Position numbers and translations under genes: made by a program. From Leisingera sp. ANG1 (GTDB taxonomy: Bacteria; Pseudomonadota; Alphaproteobacteria; Rhodobacterales; Rhodobacteraceae), in NCBI RefSeq assembly GCF_000203975.2, contig NZ_AFCF02000016.1, positions 93,571 to 157,570 on the forward strand: 64,000 bases of DNA, written 5' to 3'. The notes under the pieces are model-generated. The model was not told the DNA's origin and ran no database searches. It saw nothing but the letters and a program-made list of their open reading frames with translations. Positions 52,514-62,138 of the stretch are shown piece after piece (the stretch's first letter is position 1; every line of letters begins with the position of its first letter).

Positions 52514-53629
52514 TTACCCCTGAAGCGTGTCCAGCGCAGCAGCCATTGCGTTCCACAACTCCTCTGCCGGTTCGGTGCCGACCGAGATGCGGATAAACCC
52601 CGGGGCCACCGCATCGCCCCAGCGGGCGCGGCGCTCAGCCGAGGTATGCACCCCGCCGAACGACGTTGCGGAGCGGATCAGCGGGCAGCTGTTGATGAAA
52701 GCATCGGCCTGTTCCGCGCTGTCCAGGGTGATGGAAATTAGAAAGCCAAACCGCGCCATCTGCTGTTTCGCCAGGTTGTGCGAGGGATCGGATTTCAGCC
52801 CCGGAAAGCGGATCGCCTGCACCAGCGGATGCGCGGCGAGCCGTTCGGCCAGTACCTCAGCGGTGCTGCACATCCGGTCAAAACGCACGTCCAAAGTTTC
52901 CAGCCCCCGGTGCGCCAGCCAGGCCTCTTGCGGGCCGGGGATGCCGCCGCCGAACTGGCGCCACTCGCGCGCGGCCTGCAAAACATCCGCATTGCGGGTC
53001 GCCAGATGCCCCATCAGCACATCCGAATGCCCGCCCGGCGCCTTGGTGTCTGAGGCAACAACCACATCCGCGCCCAGCTCCAGCGGGCGCTGGCCCAGCG
53101 GGGTCATAGTGGTGTTGTCGACGATCAGCAGCCCGCCCGCCGCGTGCACCGTCTCCGCAATCGCGCGCAGATCGCAGAGGTCCAGACCAGGGTTCGAAGG
53201 TGTTTCCGCAAAAACAACATCAAAGCCATCAAACCCGCCGTCGGCAAAACCGGTGGTCGGCCGCAGGTGCACCTCAACGCCGAGGTTCTGCAAGAAGCGC
53301 TCGCTTAGGCGCCGGGTGACGTAGTAGCCATCCGACGGGATCAGCAGTTTCGACCCTGCTTTGACGGTGGCAAACAGCGCCGCCGAGATCGCCGCCATGC
53401 CCGACGGAAATGCCAGCGCGGGCGCGTCCTCCAGATAGGCAAGCACATGCTCCAGATGCTCCCAGGTGGCGTTGTCCACCCGGCCATAACTGGGGCCGCC
53501 GGTCCAGTCGCCCGGCAGGTGGTACATCGAGCTTTGCGTCAGCGGCAGCGCCACCGGATCGCCCTCGGACAGGGAATTGCCGCGCAGGTGCAGCATGGCA
53601 CCGGATTTGGGAGCGGTAGGGGTGTCCAT
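52514..53629 (-). CDS. Cys/Met-metabolism PLP-dependent enzyme (cystathionine gamma-lyase-like)
   Basis: A 371-residue fold-type I PLP enzyme. Motifs are AFPSGMAAIS (cofactor phosphate), AETPSNPGLDL, D171 in LIVDNTTMTP and the Schiff-base lysine K196 in ASDTKAPGGHSDV. It is about 20-30 residues shorter than typical MetB/MetC proteins. The start MDTPTAPK at 53629 follows AAAGGCGC; the longer reading has no similarity. The TPP enzyme gene lies 115 bases upstream on the same strand, so a functional link is possible. The reaction might be a beta/gamma-elimination or lyase step on a sulfur-containing or other amino acid. Confidence 0.9.
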   Translation of the reverse strand: MDTPTAPKSGAMLHLRGNSLSEGDPVALPLTQSSMYHLPGDWTGGPSYGRVDNATWEHLEHVLAYLEDAPALAFPSGMAAISAALFATVKAGSKLLIPSDGYYVTRRLSERFLQNLGVEVHLRPTTGFADGGFDGFDVVFAETPSNPGLDLCDLRAIAETVHAAGGLLIVDNTTMTPLGQRPLELGADVVVASDTKAPGGHSDVLMGHLATRNADVLQAAREWRQFGGGIPGPQEAWLAHRGLETLDVRFDRMCSTAEVLAERLAAHPLVQAIRFPGLKSDPSHNLAKQQMARFGFLISITLDSAEQADAFINSCPLIRSATSFGGVHTSAERRARWGDAVAPGFIRISVGTEPAEELWNAMAAALDTLQG

Positions 53630-53744
53630 TTGAGCGCCTTTCCTGACTGCGGGTTTCGCAAATTCATAACGGGCGCCCGGCGAAAGAGACAAGGCCGGAA
53701 ACGCACTGCTCCCGGCCATCAGTTCTTTCCGCTTTCTTGGCCGC

Positions 53745-55436
53745 TCACCCCATCCAGCGCCGGACAGGCGCGGCGGAGTCCTCCAACGCCTGGCAGACCA
53801 CGTCAATCAGGGTCGGGCCGTCGTGGGCAAAGGCCTCCTTGATCGCTCCGTCCAGGTCTTCCGGCTTCTCCACCCGCCAGGTCTTGACGCCGAACGCTTC
53901 AGCCGCCGCCGCATGGTTGGTGCGGTTGAAGTCCACATTGTAGTAGCGTTTGCCGCAGTCGTCGCGCTGGCTGGCCTTGATCCAGCCGAAGTTGGCATTG
54001 GAGAACACCACATAGGAGATCGGTGCGTTGCAGCGCACCACCGTTTCCAGCTCGCCGCAGGTGAAGTTGAAGGAGCCGTCGCCCATCATCCCCACGACTT
54101 TGGCTTCGGGACGCCCGAACCATGCGCCCAGCGACGCCGACAAAGAATACCCCAAGGCGCCATGGGCGCGGTTGGTGATGTACTGGCGGCCCGGGTGCTT
54201 TTGCTGCGAATAGGCGTTGTAATACGGGCAGCTGGTGCCGGGGTCGGAGACCACGATGGCATCCTCCGGCAGGTTTTGATTGAGGGTGTGGATGATCTGC
54301 TCCGGAAGAACCTGATCGGTTTTGCTGTGCGCCAGCTCCTCAAACTTGGCAAACTTGCGCTGCTTGATGTCGGAAATTTTTGCGGCACCACCAAATGAGG
54401 GCAATTCGCCCTCCCGGCCATCCAGATAGGCGTTCACCGCCTGCAAGCTGAGCTTCAGGTCGGCCACCACACCAACCTCGGTCGGGTAGTTGGCCCCGAT
54501 GGTCATCGGGTCGTTGTCAAAATGCACGATCCGCTGCCCTGGCTTCGGTGCCTCCCAGCGCGAGGTGGTGGTGGACCCGGCGCGGCAGCCCATGAAGACC
54601 ACCAGATCGGCTCCTTCCATCATCTCCCAGGTCTCATCCGTGCCGCCGTTGGAACCGACCACGCCCAGCGATTGCGGATGCGTATCGGCCAGCGATCCCT
54701 TGCCGGAGATCGAGGTTCCCACGGCAATGTCGAGGCGGGAGGCGAGCCTATCCAGTTCCTCCATAGCGCCCGAGATCACCACACCGCCGCCGCAGACGAT
54801 CAGCGGCGATTTGGCAGTGAGGATGGCTTCCACCGCAGCCTCTGCCGCGCCCGGTTCCGGAGCTGCACGATAGGCGGGGTAGCTTTGGTGTTTTGGATCG
54901 CCCCAGACGTCATCCGCCGGAACATCGTCATACTGGATGTCATAGGGCAGCCCCAGATGCGCCGAGCCGGAGCGGCCGGTGGTCATTGCCCGGAACGCCT
55001 GGCGCACCATGCGCGGGATGTGGTCGGCGCGTTTGATCACCGTGTTGAACTTGGTCAGCGGCCCCATCAGAACCTCTTGGTTGACCTCGGTCAGCGGGTA
55101 TTTCCCGTAAGACCCCACCGAGATGTCTGTAGTGATCGCCAGCACCGCATAGGAGCTTTCGTTGGCCTCGATCAGCCCCGGCAGAATATATGTGGCACCG
55201 CCGCCAGAGGGACCCTCGCAAACCCCCACCCGTCCGGTCACGCGGGAAAACCCGTCGGCCATATAGGCCGCACTGCGCTCATCGCGGGTGAGGACATGGG
55301 TGATGCCATGCTCCAGCCGGTTCATCGCGTCATAAAAGGGCAGCGTGGTATCGCCGCAGAGGCCGAAGATATGGGTAACCCCATGTGCCTCAAGCGCGCG
55401 CACCATCGCCTCGGCACCGTTCATCGTGTTCTTCAT
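53745..55436 (-). CDS. Thiamine-pyrophosphate enzyme, acetolactate-synthase-like
   Basis: A 563-residue TPP enzyme with three domains. The N-terminal part has the activating E53 in LTRDERSAAYMADG, and the phrase GVCEGPSGGGATYILPGL. The C-terminal TPP motif begins GDGSFNFTCGELETVVRCNA and ends with NFGW, a complete GDG-N pattern. It could be a decarboxylase, a lyase or an acetyltransferase (family includes acetolactate synthase, glyoxylate carboligase, sulfoacetaldehyde acetyltransferase). I cannot decide. It lies upstream of the PLP enzyme and downstream of a LysR gene, with a GntR-like palindrome in front. Confidence 0.9.
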   Translation of the reverse strand: MKNTMNGAEAMVRALEAHGVTHIFGLCGDTTLPFYDAMNRLEHGITHVLTRDERSAAYMADGFSRVTGRVGVCEGPSGGGATYILPGLIEANESSYAVLAITTDISVGSYGKYPLTEVNQEVLMGPLTKFNTVIKRADHIPRMVRQAFRAMTTGRSGSAHLGLPYDIQYDDVPADDVWGDPKHQSYPAYRAAPEPGAAEAAVEAILTAKSPLIVCGGGVVISGAMEELDRLASRLDIAVGTSISGKGSLADTHPQSLGVVGSNGGTDETWEMMEGADLVVFMGCRAGSTTTSRWEAPKPGQRIVHFDNDPMTIGANYPTEVGVVADLKLSLQAVNAYLDGREGELPSFGGAAKISDIKQRKFAKFEELAHSKTDQVLPEQIIHTLNQNLPEDAIVVSDPGTSCPYYNAYSQQKHPGRQYITNRAHGALGYSLSASLGAWFGRPEAKVVGMMGDGSFNFTCGELETVVRCNAPISYVVFSNANFGWIKASQRDDCGKRYYNVDFNRTNHAAAAEAFGVKTWRVEKPEDLDGAIKEAFAHDGPTLIDVVCQALEDSAAPVRRWMG

Positions 55437-55500
55437 CGGGACCTCCTAAAGCCTGATTGATACCTGTCCCGAGGCAAGCCCGGAATCTGCGTTCCAAACT

Positions 55501-55518
55501 GTATACAATATTGTAGAC
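55501..55518. promoter_or_regulatory. GntR-like palindrome upstream of the TPP-enzyme gene
   Basis: GTATACAAT-ATTGTAGAC is an 18-base dyad with one mismatch; the inner TACAATATTGTA is perfect. The form resembles FadR/VanR-type GntR sites. It lies 65 bases before the TPP-enzyme ATG. No GntR gene is within the window. Confidence 0.55.
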
Positions 55519-55601
55519 CAATGTGAAGGCAAAAGGTCAGACACTCTGCACCCGGCTGCGGTTCTTCGGAATGGACGGGGATAAATTGAAAAATCAGATG
55601 T

Positions 55602-56525
55602 TTACCCGGACGTTCGCGCCAAGATTTCTGCCACATGCTCTTGCCAGGCGGCGGTAAAGCTGGCTGCAAGCTGGGACAGCGGACGCTCGCTGGGTGTCAG
55701 AATTGAATAGCCAAAGGGAATCGCCGGCTCAAAAGGCAGGAAGCGGATGCGTTCGTCGCCCGCATTGCTGCGGCGGTAGCTCTCGGCGCTCAGCACATCG
55801 ACGACAGCGCAGGCCTGGCCGGCCGCGACAAAGTGGAACAGCGGCAGGAAGTATTCCGCGTCATAGCGCAGGTTGAAATCCGCATCCGCCTGCACAAAGG
55901 CCTGGGCAGTGGCCTGGTGGGTGCTGTGATCGGGCTGCAAGGCACCCATGGGCTCGCCGCTCAGGTCCTGCACTGAGATGCTGTCCTTGCGGGCAAGCCG
56001 ATGGCCGGCCGGCACGGCACACAGGCAATTGCAGGGCAATTCCACGGTCTTGTAAAGCTTCCGGTCCCCTTGGTAGCGCGTCATGTCACAGAACCCGATG
56101 TCAAAGCTGTTGGCCGCAATCAGGCTGCGGACTTGCGGCGAAGACCGGGTGGCCAGCGTGACATTGACCTCGGGCTTGTCTGCAACAAACCGGCTGACGA
56201 ACTCCGGCAGCAGGATGACGGATGGCCCCGGCATCGCCACAACCCGGATTGCGCCGCGCACCCGTTCGCGCATCTTCACTAGGTTCTGCTGCGCCGTCTC
56301 CAGCCGGTTCAGGATTTCAGACGCTTCGACCATCAGGTAATGCGCTTCCGGCACCGGCACCAGGCGGCGGCCCTCGCGCAAGAACAGTGTCAGGCCCAGT
56401 TCCTCCTCCAGCGTCTTGATGGCAGCGCTGACTGCGGGCTGGGTACGGTGCAGGTTGCGCGCCGCCTGGCTCACTGAGCCGGTTTTCATAACTTCGCGGA
56501 ACACCGCAAGCTGGTGAGAGTTCAT
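55602..56525 (-). CDS. LysR-family transcriptional regulator
   Basis: A 307-residue LysR protein. It starts MNSHQLAVFREVMKTGSVSQ and continues AARNLHRTQPAVSAAIKTLEE. The effector domain has VRGAIRVVAMPGPSVILLPEF and IGFCDMTRYQGDRKL. CGGGAG supports the start at 56525. It is divergent from the TAXI-TRAP operon and probably regulates it. The intergenic region is AT-rich, including TATAAT at 56574. Confidence 0.92.
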   Translation of the reverse strand: MNSHQLAVFREVMKTGSVSQAARNLHRTQPAVSAAIKTLEEELGLTLFLREGRRLVPVPEAHYLMVEASEILNRLETAQQNLVKMRERVRGAIRVVAMPGPSVILLPEFVSRFVADKPEVNVTLATRSSPQVRSLIAANSFDIGFCDMTRYQGDRKLYKTVELPCNCLCAVPAGHRLARKDSISVQDLSGEPMGALQPDHSTHQATAQAFVQADADFNLRYDAEYFLPLFHFVAAGQACAVVDVLSAESYRRSNAGDERIRFLPFEPAIPFGYSILTPSERPLSQLAASFTAAWQEHVAEILARTSG

Positions 56526-56677
56526 GATCTGCTCCCGGCGTAAAGCCAACATAAATTCAATCTATATAAACAGTATAATTTTAAATTTGAACTTATGCTT
56601 TGCCTTTTCCATGATGCAAAGATCACAGGTGAATGCTGCGCAAGAGGAGACGCAGCCAATACTCCAGGGAGGACATT

Positions 56678-57688
56678 ATGGGGTTTTTCAAGAAACTGAC
56701 CGGGGCTGCATTGGCCTGCACCATGCTGACCGGCGCCGCTGCGGCGCAGGACATGACCTTTTTCCGTATCGGCACCGGCGGTGCGGGCGGCACCTATTTC
56801 CCGATTGGCGGCATCATCGCCAACGCCATTTCCAACCCGCCCGGCTCGCGCGCCTGCGACGAGGGCGGCAACTGCGGCGTGCCCGGCCTGGTGGCGATGG
56901 CGCAGTCGACCAATGCCTCGGCGCATAACGTGAATGCCATTCAGGCGGGCCAGATGGAGGCAGGCCTGTCCGGTGCCGCGACGCTGCATTTTGCCTATCA
57001 CGGCAAGGGCAAGTTTGAAGGCAATGCCAAGCCCGACCTGCGGGTGATTGCCAACCTGTTCCCGGAAGACCTGCATCTGGTGCTGCCCAAGGGCCATTCG
57101 CTGGGCGGGCTCGCCGATCTGAAGGGCAAGCGTGTCGGCATTGCCCAGGCGGGGTCCGGCACCCAGATCGCGGTGGAGCTGATCCTGAATGACCACGGCG
57201 TCAACCGCGACAACATCGACGAGGCAGAACTGAACAACGCCCAGTCCGCCGAGCGTATCGCCGACGGCCAGCTGGACGCCTATTTCTATGCCGCAGGCAC
57301 GCCTGTTGCGGCGATGATCCAGCTCGACAACACAAAGGGCATGGAACTGCACAACTGGTCCGAGGAAGAGATCAAGCAGGCCAATACCACCGTGCCCTAC
57401 TACATCCCCTCGACCATTCCAGCGGGCACCTACCCGGGTGTGGGATATGACGTGAACACTGTGGCGGTCTCCGGCATGCTGGTCACCAACGCCAATATGG
57501 ACGAAGAGCTGATCTATCAGATCACCAAGGCGATGTGGTCCGATACCGCCCGCAAGCTCTTGGACAACGGCCACCCCAAGGGCAAGGCGATCACCCTGGA
57601 AACCGCGCTGGACGGCGTCGAGGGCATCGGTGTGCCGCTGCACCCGGGCGCTGAGCGTTTCTACCGCGAAATCGGAATGCTCAACTAA
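56678..57688 (+). CDS. TAXI-family TRAP transporter substrate-binding protein
   Basis: A 336-residue periplasmic protein. The signal peptide spans 1-23 (GAALACTMLTGAAAA, before QDMTFF). It has the TAXI hallmark FRIGTGGAGGTYFPIGG and later LKGKRVGIAQAGSGTQIAVELIL. The start is backed by CCAGGGAGGACATT. It delivers its ligand to the fused permease at 57807; a true terminator-like hairpin lies between them. Glutamate-like and other acidic ligands are known for some TAXI proteins, and the downstream genes point to an amino acid or related acid. Confidence 0.93.
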   Translation: MGFFKKLTGAALACTMLTGAAAAQDMTFFRIGTGGAGGTYFPIGGIIANAISNPPGSRACDEGGNCGVPGLVAMAQSTNASAHNVNAIQAGQMEAGLSGAATLHFAYHGKGKFEGNAKPDLRVIANLFPEDLHLVLPKGHSLGGLADLKGKRVGIAQAGSGTQIAVELILNDHGVNRDNIDEAELNNAQSAERIADGQLDAYFYAAGTPVAAMIQLDNTKGMELHNWSEEEIKQANTTVPYYIPSTIPAGTYPGVGYDVNTVAVSGMLVTNANMDEELIYQITKAMWSDTARKLLDNGHPKGKAITLETALDGVEGIGVPLHPGAERFYREIGMLN

Positions 57689-57703
57689 ACTTCCCCTGAA
57701 CTG

Positions 57704-57734
57704 CGGCAGCAGGGCGCGCCTTGCTGCCGTTTTT
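57704..57734 (+). terminator. Rho-independent-type terminator or attenuator
   Basis: CGGCAGCA-N10-TGCTGCCG (57704-57729) is followed directly by TTTTT, a canonical intrinsic terminator. It stands 15 bases after the binding-protein stop and 73 before the permease, so only part of the transcripts should reach the permease and enzyme genes. Confidence 0.8.
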
Positions 57735-57806
57735 GTTTCCCGGCGCCCCTGTCCGCAATGCGGGTGAACGGCGCGCGCCGGCACGGCCCCCGGACTGGAG
57801 ACTCCG

Positions 57807-60032
57807 ATGTCCATGGACACCCATCTCGACAACAAGGCGCTTGAGGAGCTGGAGAAGCAGTATGACTCTGCTCTGAACACGCGCGACAACGGACCCAGGC
57901 TGACTGGCGTCATCTATTGGGCCAGCATCGCCTTTGCCCTCTATCACCTGTGGACAGCCGGTTTCGGCACCCCGGTGGACCATGTGCATATGGGTATTCA
58001 CCTGGCGGGCCTGTTCCTGTTTATTTTTGTGGGCTTTCCGCTGATCAAGTCAGCCCGCAGCCTGGAGTGGCGCGGACCCCATCCGCTGCGCCCCGGCAAT
58101 GTACCGCTCTATGACTGGGCGCTGACCGGGCTCAGCATGGCGGCGGCGCTGTTCCTCTGGGTCAGCTGGCGCGGCTTTGACATGTTCGGCTTCGACATCG
58201 CCGAACAGGCGCTGCGGCAGGGCAATCCGTCCAGCCTGGATGTGTTCTTCGGCTCGGTGCTGATCCTGACGGTGCTGGAGATCGCGCGCCGCACCATCGG
58301 ATTTGTGCTGCCGCTGATCATCCTGGTGTTCATGGTCTACGCGCTGTTCGGGCCATATATGCCCGCGCAGATCCTCAAGCACCCAGGCGTCAACTGGCAG
58401 CAGTTCGTCAACAACATGTACTTCCCGTCCGAAGGCATATTCGGTGTGACGCTTTGGGTGGTGTCCACTGTCGTGTTCCACTTCGTGCTGTTCGGCGTGG
58501 TGGCGCAGCGGATGGGGCTGGGGCAGTTCTTTGTCGACAACGCCATGCTGCTCGCTGGCCGCTACACCGGCGGACCGGCCAAGGTGTCCGTTGTCTCATC
58601 GGCCTTCTTCGGCACGATTTCCGGCTCTTCCATTGCCAACACCGTCTCCACCGGCTCGCTGACCATCCCCAACATGAAGAAGCTGGGCTACCCCGGCCAT
58701 TTCGCAGGCGGGGTTGAGGCGGCTGCCTCGGCCGGCGGCCAGATCACCCCGCCGATCATGGGGGCTGCGTCCTTCCTGATGGCAGAGTATCTGGAGGTGC
58801 CTTACACTACCATCGTGATTGCGGCGATTGTGCCTGCGCTGATGCATTATATCGGGGTGATCTCGATCGTGCATTTCACCGCCAAGAAACTGGGCCTGAC
58901 CGCCTATCCCAAGGATCAGCTGCCCAAGTTCCTGCAAGTCTGGAAGGACGGCTGGTACACGATCATTCCGCTGATCGCGCTTCTGCTGGTGCTTTTCTCC
59001 GGATACTCGCCCAACATGGCCGCTTTCATCGGTCTCAGCCTGTGCATCGTTGTCGGTTTCTGCGCCTTTGACAAACCCGCCACGCTGCTGATCCCCTTTG
59101 CCCTGCTCGGCTTTATCTTGTGGAAGGCCTCGCCCTACTCCGGCGAGGGGTACACCCCGGTGATGGCCGGGATGCTGGCCGCACTCACCATCATCGGCTG
59201 CCTGCACAGGAATGAGCGGCAAAACTTCCGCGACTTGTTCGACAGCTTCCACGTCGGCGTGCAATACGCGCTGGCAGTGGGCGCGGCCTCTGCCGCGGTG
59301 GGCATCGTGGTGGGTGTGATCAACACCACTGGCGTCGGCTTCCGCCTCGGCTTCATGGTCACCGGCGGCGCGGCGGACATGGCGGCAGCGATTGCGCCGT
59401 TCCTCGACTGGACCTCCATCGAGGCGTTCAGCCAGCCGTCGATCCAGCAGTTCCTGTCGCTGGTGCTGATCGCCATGGCCTGCATCCTGATGGGGGCCGG
59501 CCTGCCGACCACGGCGCTTTATATCATGCTGGTTGCTGTTGCGACGCCTGCGCTCAGCCAGCTCGGCGTGCCGCCGCTCGCCACGCATATGTTCGTGCTC
59601 TACTACGGTGTGATTTCCGAAATCACCCCGCCGGTCTGCGCCTCGGCTTATGCGGCAGCAGGGATTGCGGGGTCCAACCCGTTCCGCACCGGGCTTAATG
59701 CCTTTACCCTGGGGCTGGGCAAACTGATGGTGCCGATGGTGTTTGTCTATGCGCCCACCATGCTGATCGTGCTGCCGGAATATTTCACTCTGCTGAGCTT
59801 CACTCAGGTCACCCTGACATGCGCGGCAGGCGTCTTTGCCATCGCCACTGCTGTCTCGGCCTACTTCCTGGCACCGCTCAGCGGCATCTGGCGGCTGCTA
59901 ATGGCCATTGGCGGCCTGCTGCTGGTGGCGCCTTCCGGCGGCTCTGACATCGCAGCGCTGGTTGTGATGGCACCGGTGCTGATCCAGCAGCTGGGCCAGC
60001 AGCGCAAACTGCAAGCAAAGGCGGCGCAATGA
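57807..60032 (+). CDS. TRAP transporter fused permease (DctQM-type, TAXI-associated)
   Basis: A 741-residue protein in which the small and large TRAP permeases are joined. A soluble N-terminus is followed by DctQ-like helices (WASIAFALYHLWTAGFGTPVDHV), then the large part with GTISGSSIANTVSTGSLTIPNMK and AASAGGQITPPIMGAASFLMAE, the conserved TRAP family loops. The late stretch EITPPVCASAYAAAGIAGSNPF is the second discontinuous motif. Length is normal for this type. The stop overlaps the DadA-like start by four bases. Confidence 0.93.
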   Translation: MSMDTHLDNKALEELEKQYDSALNTRDNGPRLTGVIYWASIAFALYHLWTAGFGTPVDHVHMGIHLAGLFLFIFVGFPLIKSARSLEWRGPHPLRPGNVPLYDWALTGLSMAAALFLWVSWRGFDMFGFDIAEQALRQGNPSSLDVFFGSVLILTVLEIARRTIGFVLPLIILVFMVYALFGPYMPAQILKHPGVNWQQFVNNMYFPSEGIFGVTLWVVSTVVFHFVLFGVVAQRMGLGQFFVDNAMLLAGRYTGGPAKVSVVSSAFFGTISGSSIANTVSTGSLTIPNMKKLGYPGHFAGGVEAAASAGGQITPPIMGAASFLMAEYLEVPYTTIVIAAIVPALMHYIGVISIVHFTAKKLGLTAYPKDQLPKFLQVWKDGWYTIIPLIALLLVLFSGYSPNMAAFIGLSLCIVVGFCAFDKPATLLIPFALLGFILWKASPYSGEGYTPVMAGMLAALTIIGCLHRNERQNFRDLFDSFHVGVQYALAVGAASAAVGIVVGVINTTGVGFRLGFMVTGGAADMAAAIAPFLDWTSIEAFSQPSIQQFLSLVLIAMACILMGAGLPTTALYIMLVAVATPALSQLGVPPLATHMFVLYYGVISEITPPVCASAYAAAGIAGSNPFRTGLNAFTLGLGKLMVPMVFVYAPTMLIVLPEYFTLLSFTQVTLTCAAGVFAIATAVSAYFLAPLSGIWRLLMAIGGLLLVAPSGGSDIAALVVMAPVLIQQLGQQRKLQAKAAQ

Positions 60033-61294
60033 GCGCATCGTCTTCGCCCGATGTGACGGTCCTGGGCGCCGGGATCGTCGGCATCTGCTCGGCCCTGTCC
60101 CTGGCTGGGCGGGGCCTCCGGGTCCGGCTCATCGACCGGGACGCCCCGGGCCAGGCGACGTCTTATGGCAATGCCGGCATCATCTCCCCCTGGTCGGTGG
60201 TGCCGCAATCCATGCCGGGCCTTTGGAAAAAAGTGCCCGGCTGGCTGCTGGACCCGCTGGGGCCGGTGGCGGTGAAGCCCGGCTACCTGCCCAAGGTCGC
60301 CCCCTGGGGGCTGCGGTTTCTGGCCGAGGGGCGTGACCGGCGGATACATCAGATTTCCGACGCCATGGGCTTTCTGTGCCGCAATTGCGTCGAGGGTTTC
60401 CGGCTGCATCTGGCCGGCACCGGCCATGAGGATCTGATCAGGGACAGCTATTATGTCCATGCCTCGCGCAACCCGGAAGAGGCCGACCTGAACAGCCTCG
60501 GCAACCGTCTTCGGGCCGCGCAGGGCGCCGACATGGAGCGGATCGGGGCCGCCGATTTGCGCGATCTGGAACCGGCGCTGACGACAGAGTTTCAAGCCGC
60601 GATCCTGATCAAGGGTCAGGCCCGGGCGCTTTCCCCGGGCAAGATCGGGGCCGTGCTCGCAGAGAAATTTCTATCCATGGGTGGCGAGATTCAGACCCGG
60701 ACCGTGCGGGGCATCCTGCCGTCTGAAACCGGCGGCTGGACCTATACCACCGAAGCGGGCCAGGACTGGACGCCTAAGCTGGTGCTGGCAATGGGGGTCT
60801 GGTCCGGGGAACTGCTGAAGCCGCTTGGTATCAAGATCCCAATGGAAGCAGAGCGCGGTTATCACGTGTCGTTCCCGGCCCCCGGCGTCGCACTCAATAA
60901 CTCGATCATGGATATGGACATGAAATTCGTGGCCTCCTCGATGGAGGAAGGGCTGAGGGTGGCCGGCACCGCCGAATTTGCGGGCCTTGATCAGCCGCTG
61001 AACCGGAAACGGCTGGACGGGCTGGCGGAACTGGCCAAGGCGCTGCTGCCGGACCTGCGCGCGGATGGCATGGAAACCTGGTCCGGCCAGCGCCCCAGCC
61101 TGCCCGACAGCCTGCCCTGCATCGGTGAGGTCGAGGGCTTCCCGGACCTCATCGCCGCCTTTGGCCACAGCCATTACGGTCTGATGATGGCTCCGAAAAC
61201 CGGGCGGCTGGTGGCGGATATAGTCAGCGGAACGCCCGTGAACGAAGACCTCTCGCCGTTCCGCACACGGCGGTATGAAAGGACCAAGACATGA
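60029..61294 (+). CDS. FAD-dependent D-amino-acid dehydrogenase-like oxidoreductase (DadA family)
   Basis: A 421-residue DAO-fold flavoprotein. The dinucleotide motif is VTVLGAGIVGICSALSLAGRG. It has TSYGNAGIISPWSVVPQSMPG, typical for DadA-like enzymes, and the C-terminal FAD strand FGHSHYGLMMAPKTGRLVAD. It should oxidise a D-amino acid or an imino acid such as a D-proline-like compound to the keto or imino form. Its start overlaps the TRAP permease stop and its end overlaps the racemase-family gene, so the whole unit is one operon. The substrate is likely what the TAXI system imports. Confidence 0.92.
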   Translation: MSASSSPDVTVLGAGIVGICSALSLAGRGLRVRLIDRDAPGQATSYGNAGIISPWSVVPQSMPGLWKKVPGWLLDPLGPVAVKPGYLPKVAPWGLRFLAEGRDRRIHQISDAMGFLCRNCVEGFRLHLAGTGHEDLIRDSYYVHASRNPEEADLNSLGNRLRAAQGADMERIGAADLRDLEPALTTEFQAAILIKGQARALSPGKIGAVLAEKFLSMGGEIQTRTVRGILPSETGGWTYTTEAGQDWTPKLVLAMGVWSGELLKPLGIKIPMEAERGYHVSFPAPGVALNNSIMDMDMKFVASSMEEGLRVAGTAEFAGLDQPLNRKRLDGLAELAKALLPDLRADGMETWSGQRPSLPDSLPCIGEVEGFPDLIAAFGHSHYGLMMAPKTGRLVADIVSGTPVNEDLSPFRTRRYERTKT

Positions 61295-62019
61295 CCATCC
61301 ACCCCGGCGGCCAGAACATCTGCGGCGTCTCCATTGGCGTGCTGGCATTGGAAAGCTACTTCCCCAAGCCGCCCGGCCATATCAAGAACCCCTCCAGCCT
61401 GCCCTTCACCACGCTCTATGAAATGCTGGACGGGATCACCGTGCCGAAACTGCTGGCCAACCCGACCGGCGAAATGAAGGACCGGCTGATCGAGGCCGCC
61501 CGGCGGCTGGAGGCCAAGGGCGTGCGGGCGATCACCGGCTCTTGCGGGTTCCTGGCGATTTTCCAGAAGGAGATTGCAGCCGCGGTGAATGTGCCGGTGT
61601 TTGTCTCCTCGCTGATCCAGGTGCCGCTGGCGCATCAGATGACAGGCCGCACCGTTGGGGTGATCACCGCCTCAGCCGCCAGCCTGACCGAGGCGCATTT
61701 GCGCGGCGTCGGTGCAGAAAACACGCCCGTGGTTGTGCAAGGGCTGGATGACGCAGAAGAATTCTCCACCGTGATCCTGCGCAATGAACGCACCGCAATG
61801 GATCTGGCCAAGGTTGAGGCTGAACTGCTGGACGCCGCCAGGGCCATGATCGCGCGCAACCCGGAAATCGGCCCGATTGTTCTGGAATGCACCGACCTGC
61901 CGCCCTATGCCCACGCCCTGCAAGCAGCGCTGAACCGGCCCGTCTTCGACATCATCACCCTGTCTGAGATGGTGCACAGGGCGGCCTTCCGCGCCCCTTT
62001 CCACGGTTTCATCACCTGA
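61291..62019 (+). CDS. Aspartate/glutamate-racemase-family protein
   Basis: A 242-residue protein of the Asp/Glu/hydantoin racemase superfamily. The two catalytic cysteines are visible, C85 in ITGSCGFLA and C200 in LECTDLPPYA. It can thus interconvert the stereoisomers of an amino acid or a related acid without cofactor. Together with the DadA-like oxidase it can feed L-compounds into oxidation. The start overlaps the previous stop by four bases. A strong hairpin follows. Confidence 0.9.
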   Translation: MTIHPGGQNICGVSIGVLALESYFPKPPGHIKNPSSLPFTTLYEMLDGITVPKLLANPTGEMKDRLIEAARRLEAKGVRAITGSCGFLAIFQKEIAAAVNVPVFVSSLIQVPLAHQMTGRTVGVITASAASLTEAHLRGVGAENTPVVVQGLDDAEEFSTVILRNERTAMDLAKVEAELLDAARAMIARNPEIGPIVLECTDLPPYAHALQAALNRPVFDIITLSEMVHRAAFRAPFHGFIT

Positions 62020-62026
62020 AAAATGC

Positions 62027-62061
62027 GCTGAGGGCTGGCACAGAGATTTCCAGCCCTCAGC
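62027..62061 (+). terminator. Terminator after the racemase-family gene
   Basis: GCTGAGGGCTGG-N11-CCAGCCCTCAGC is a perfect 12-base stem, 7 bases after the stop. The sequence CCTGGATATTTTTG follows, giving a short T-run. A good intrinsic terminator, closing the TAXI operon. Confidence 0.7.
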
Positions 62062-62138
62062 CCTGGATATTTTTGTATCTCCGGCTGGGGTAATCCCCCT
62101 AATGTGGCGCAGAACAAACCTTTGCTGCTGGACGTGCC

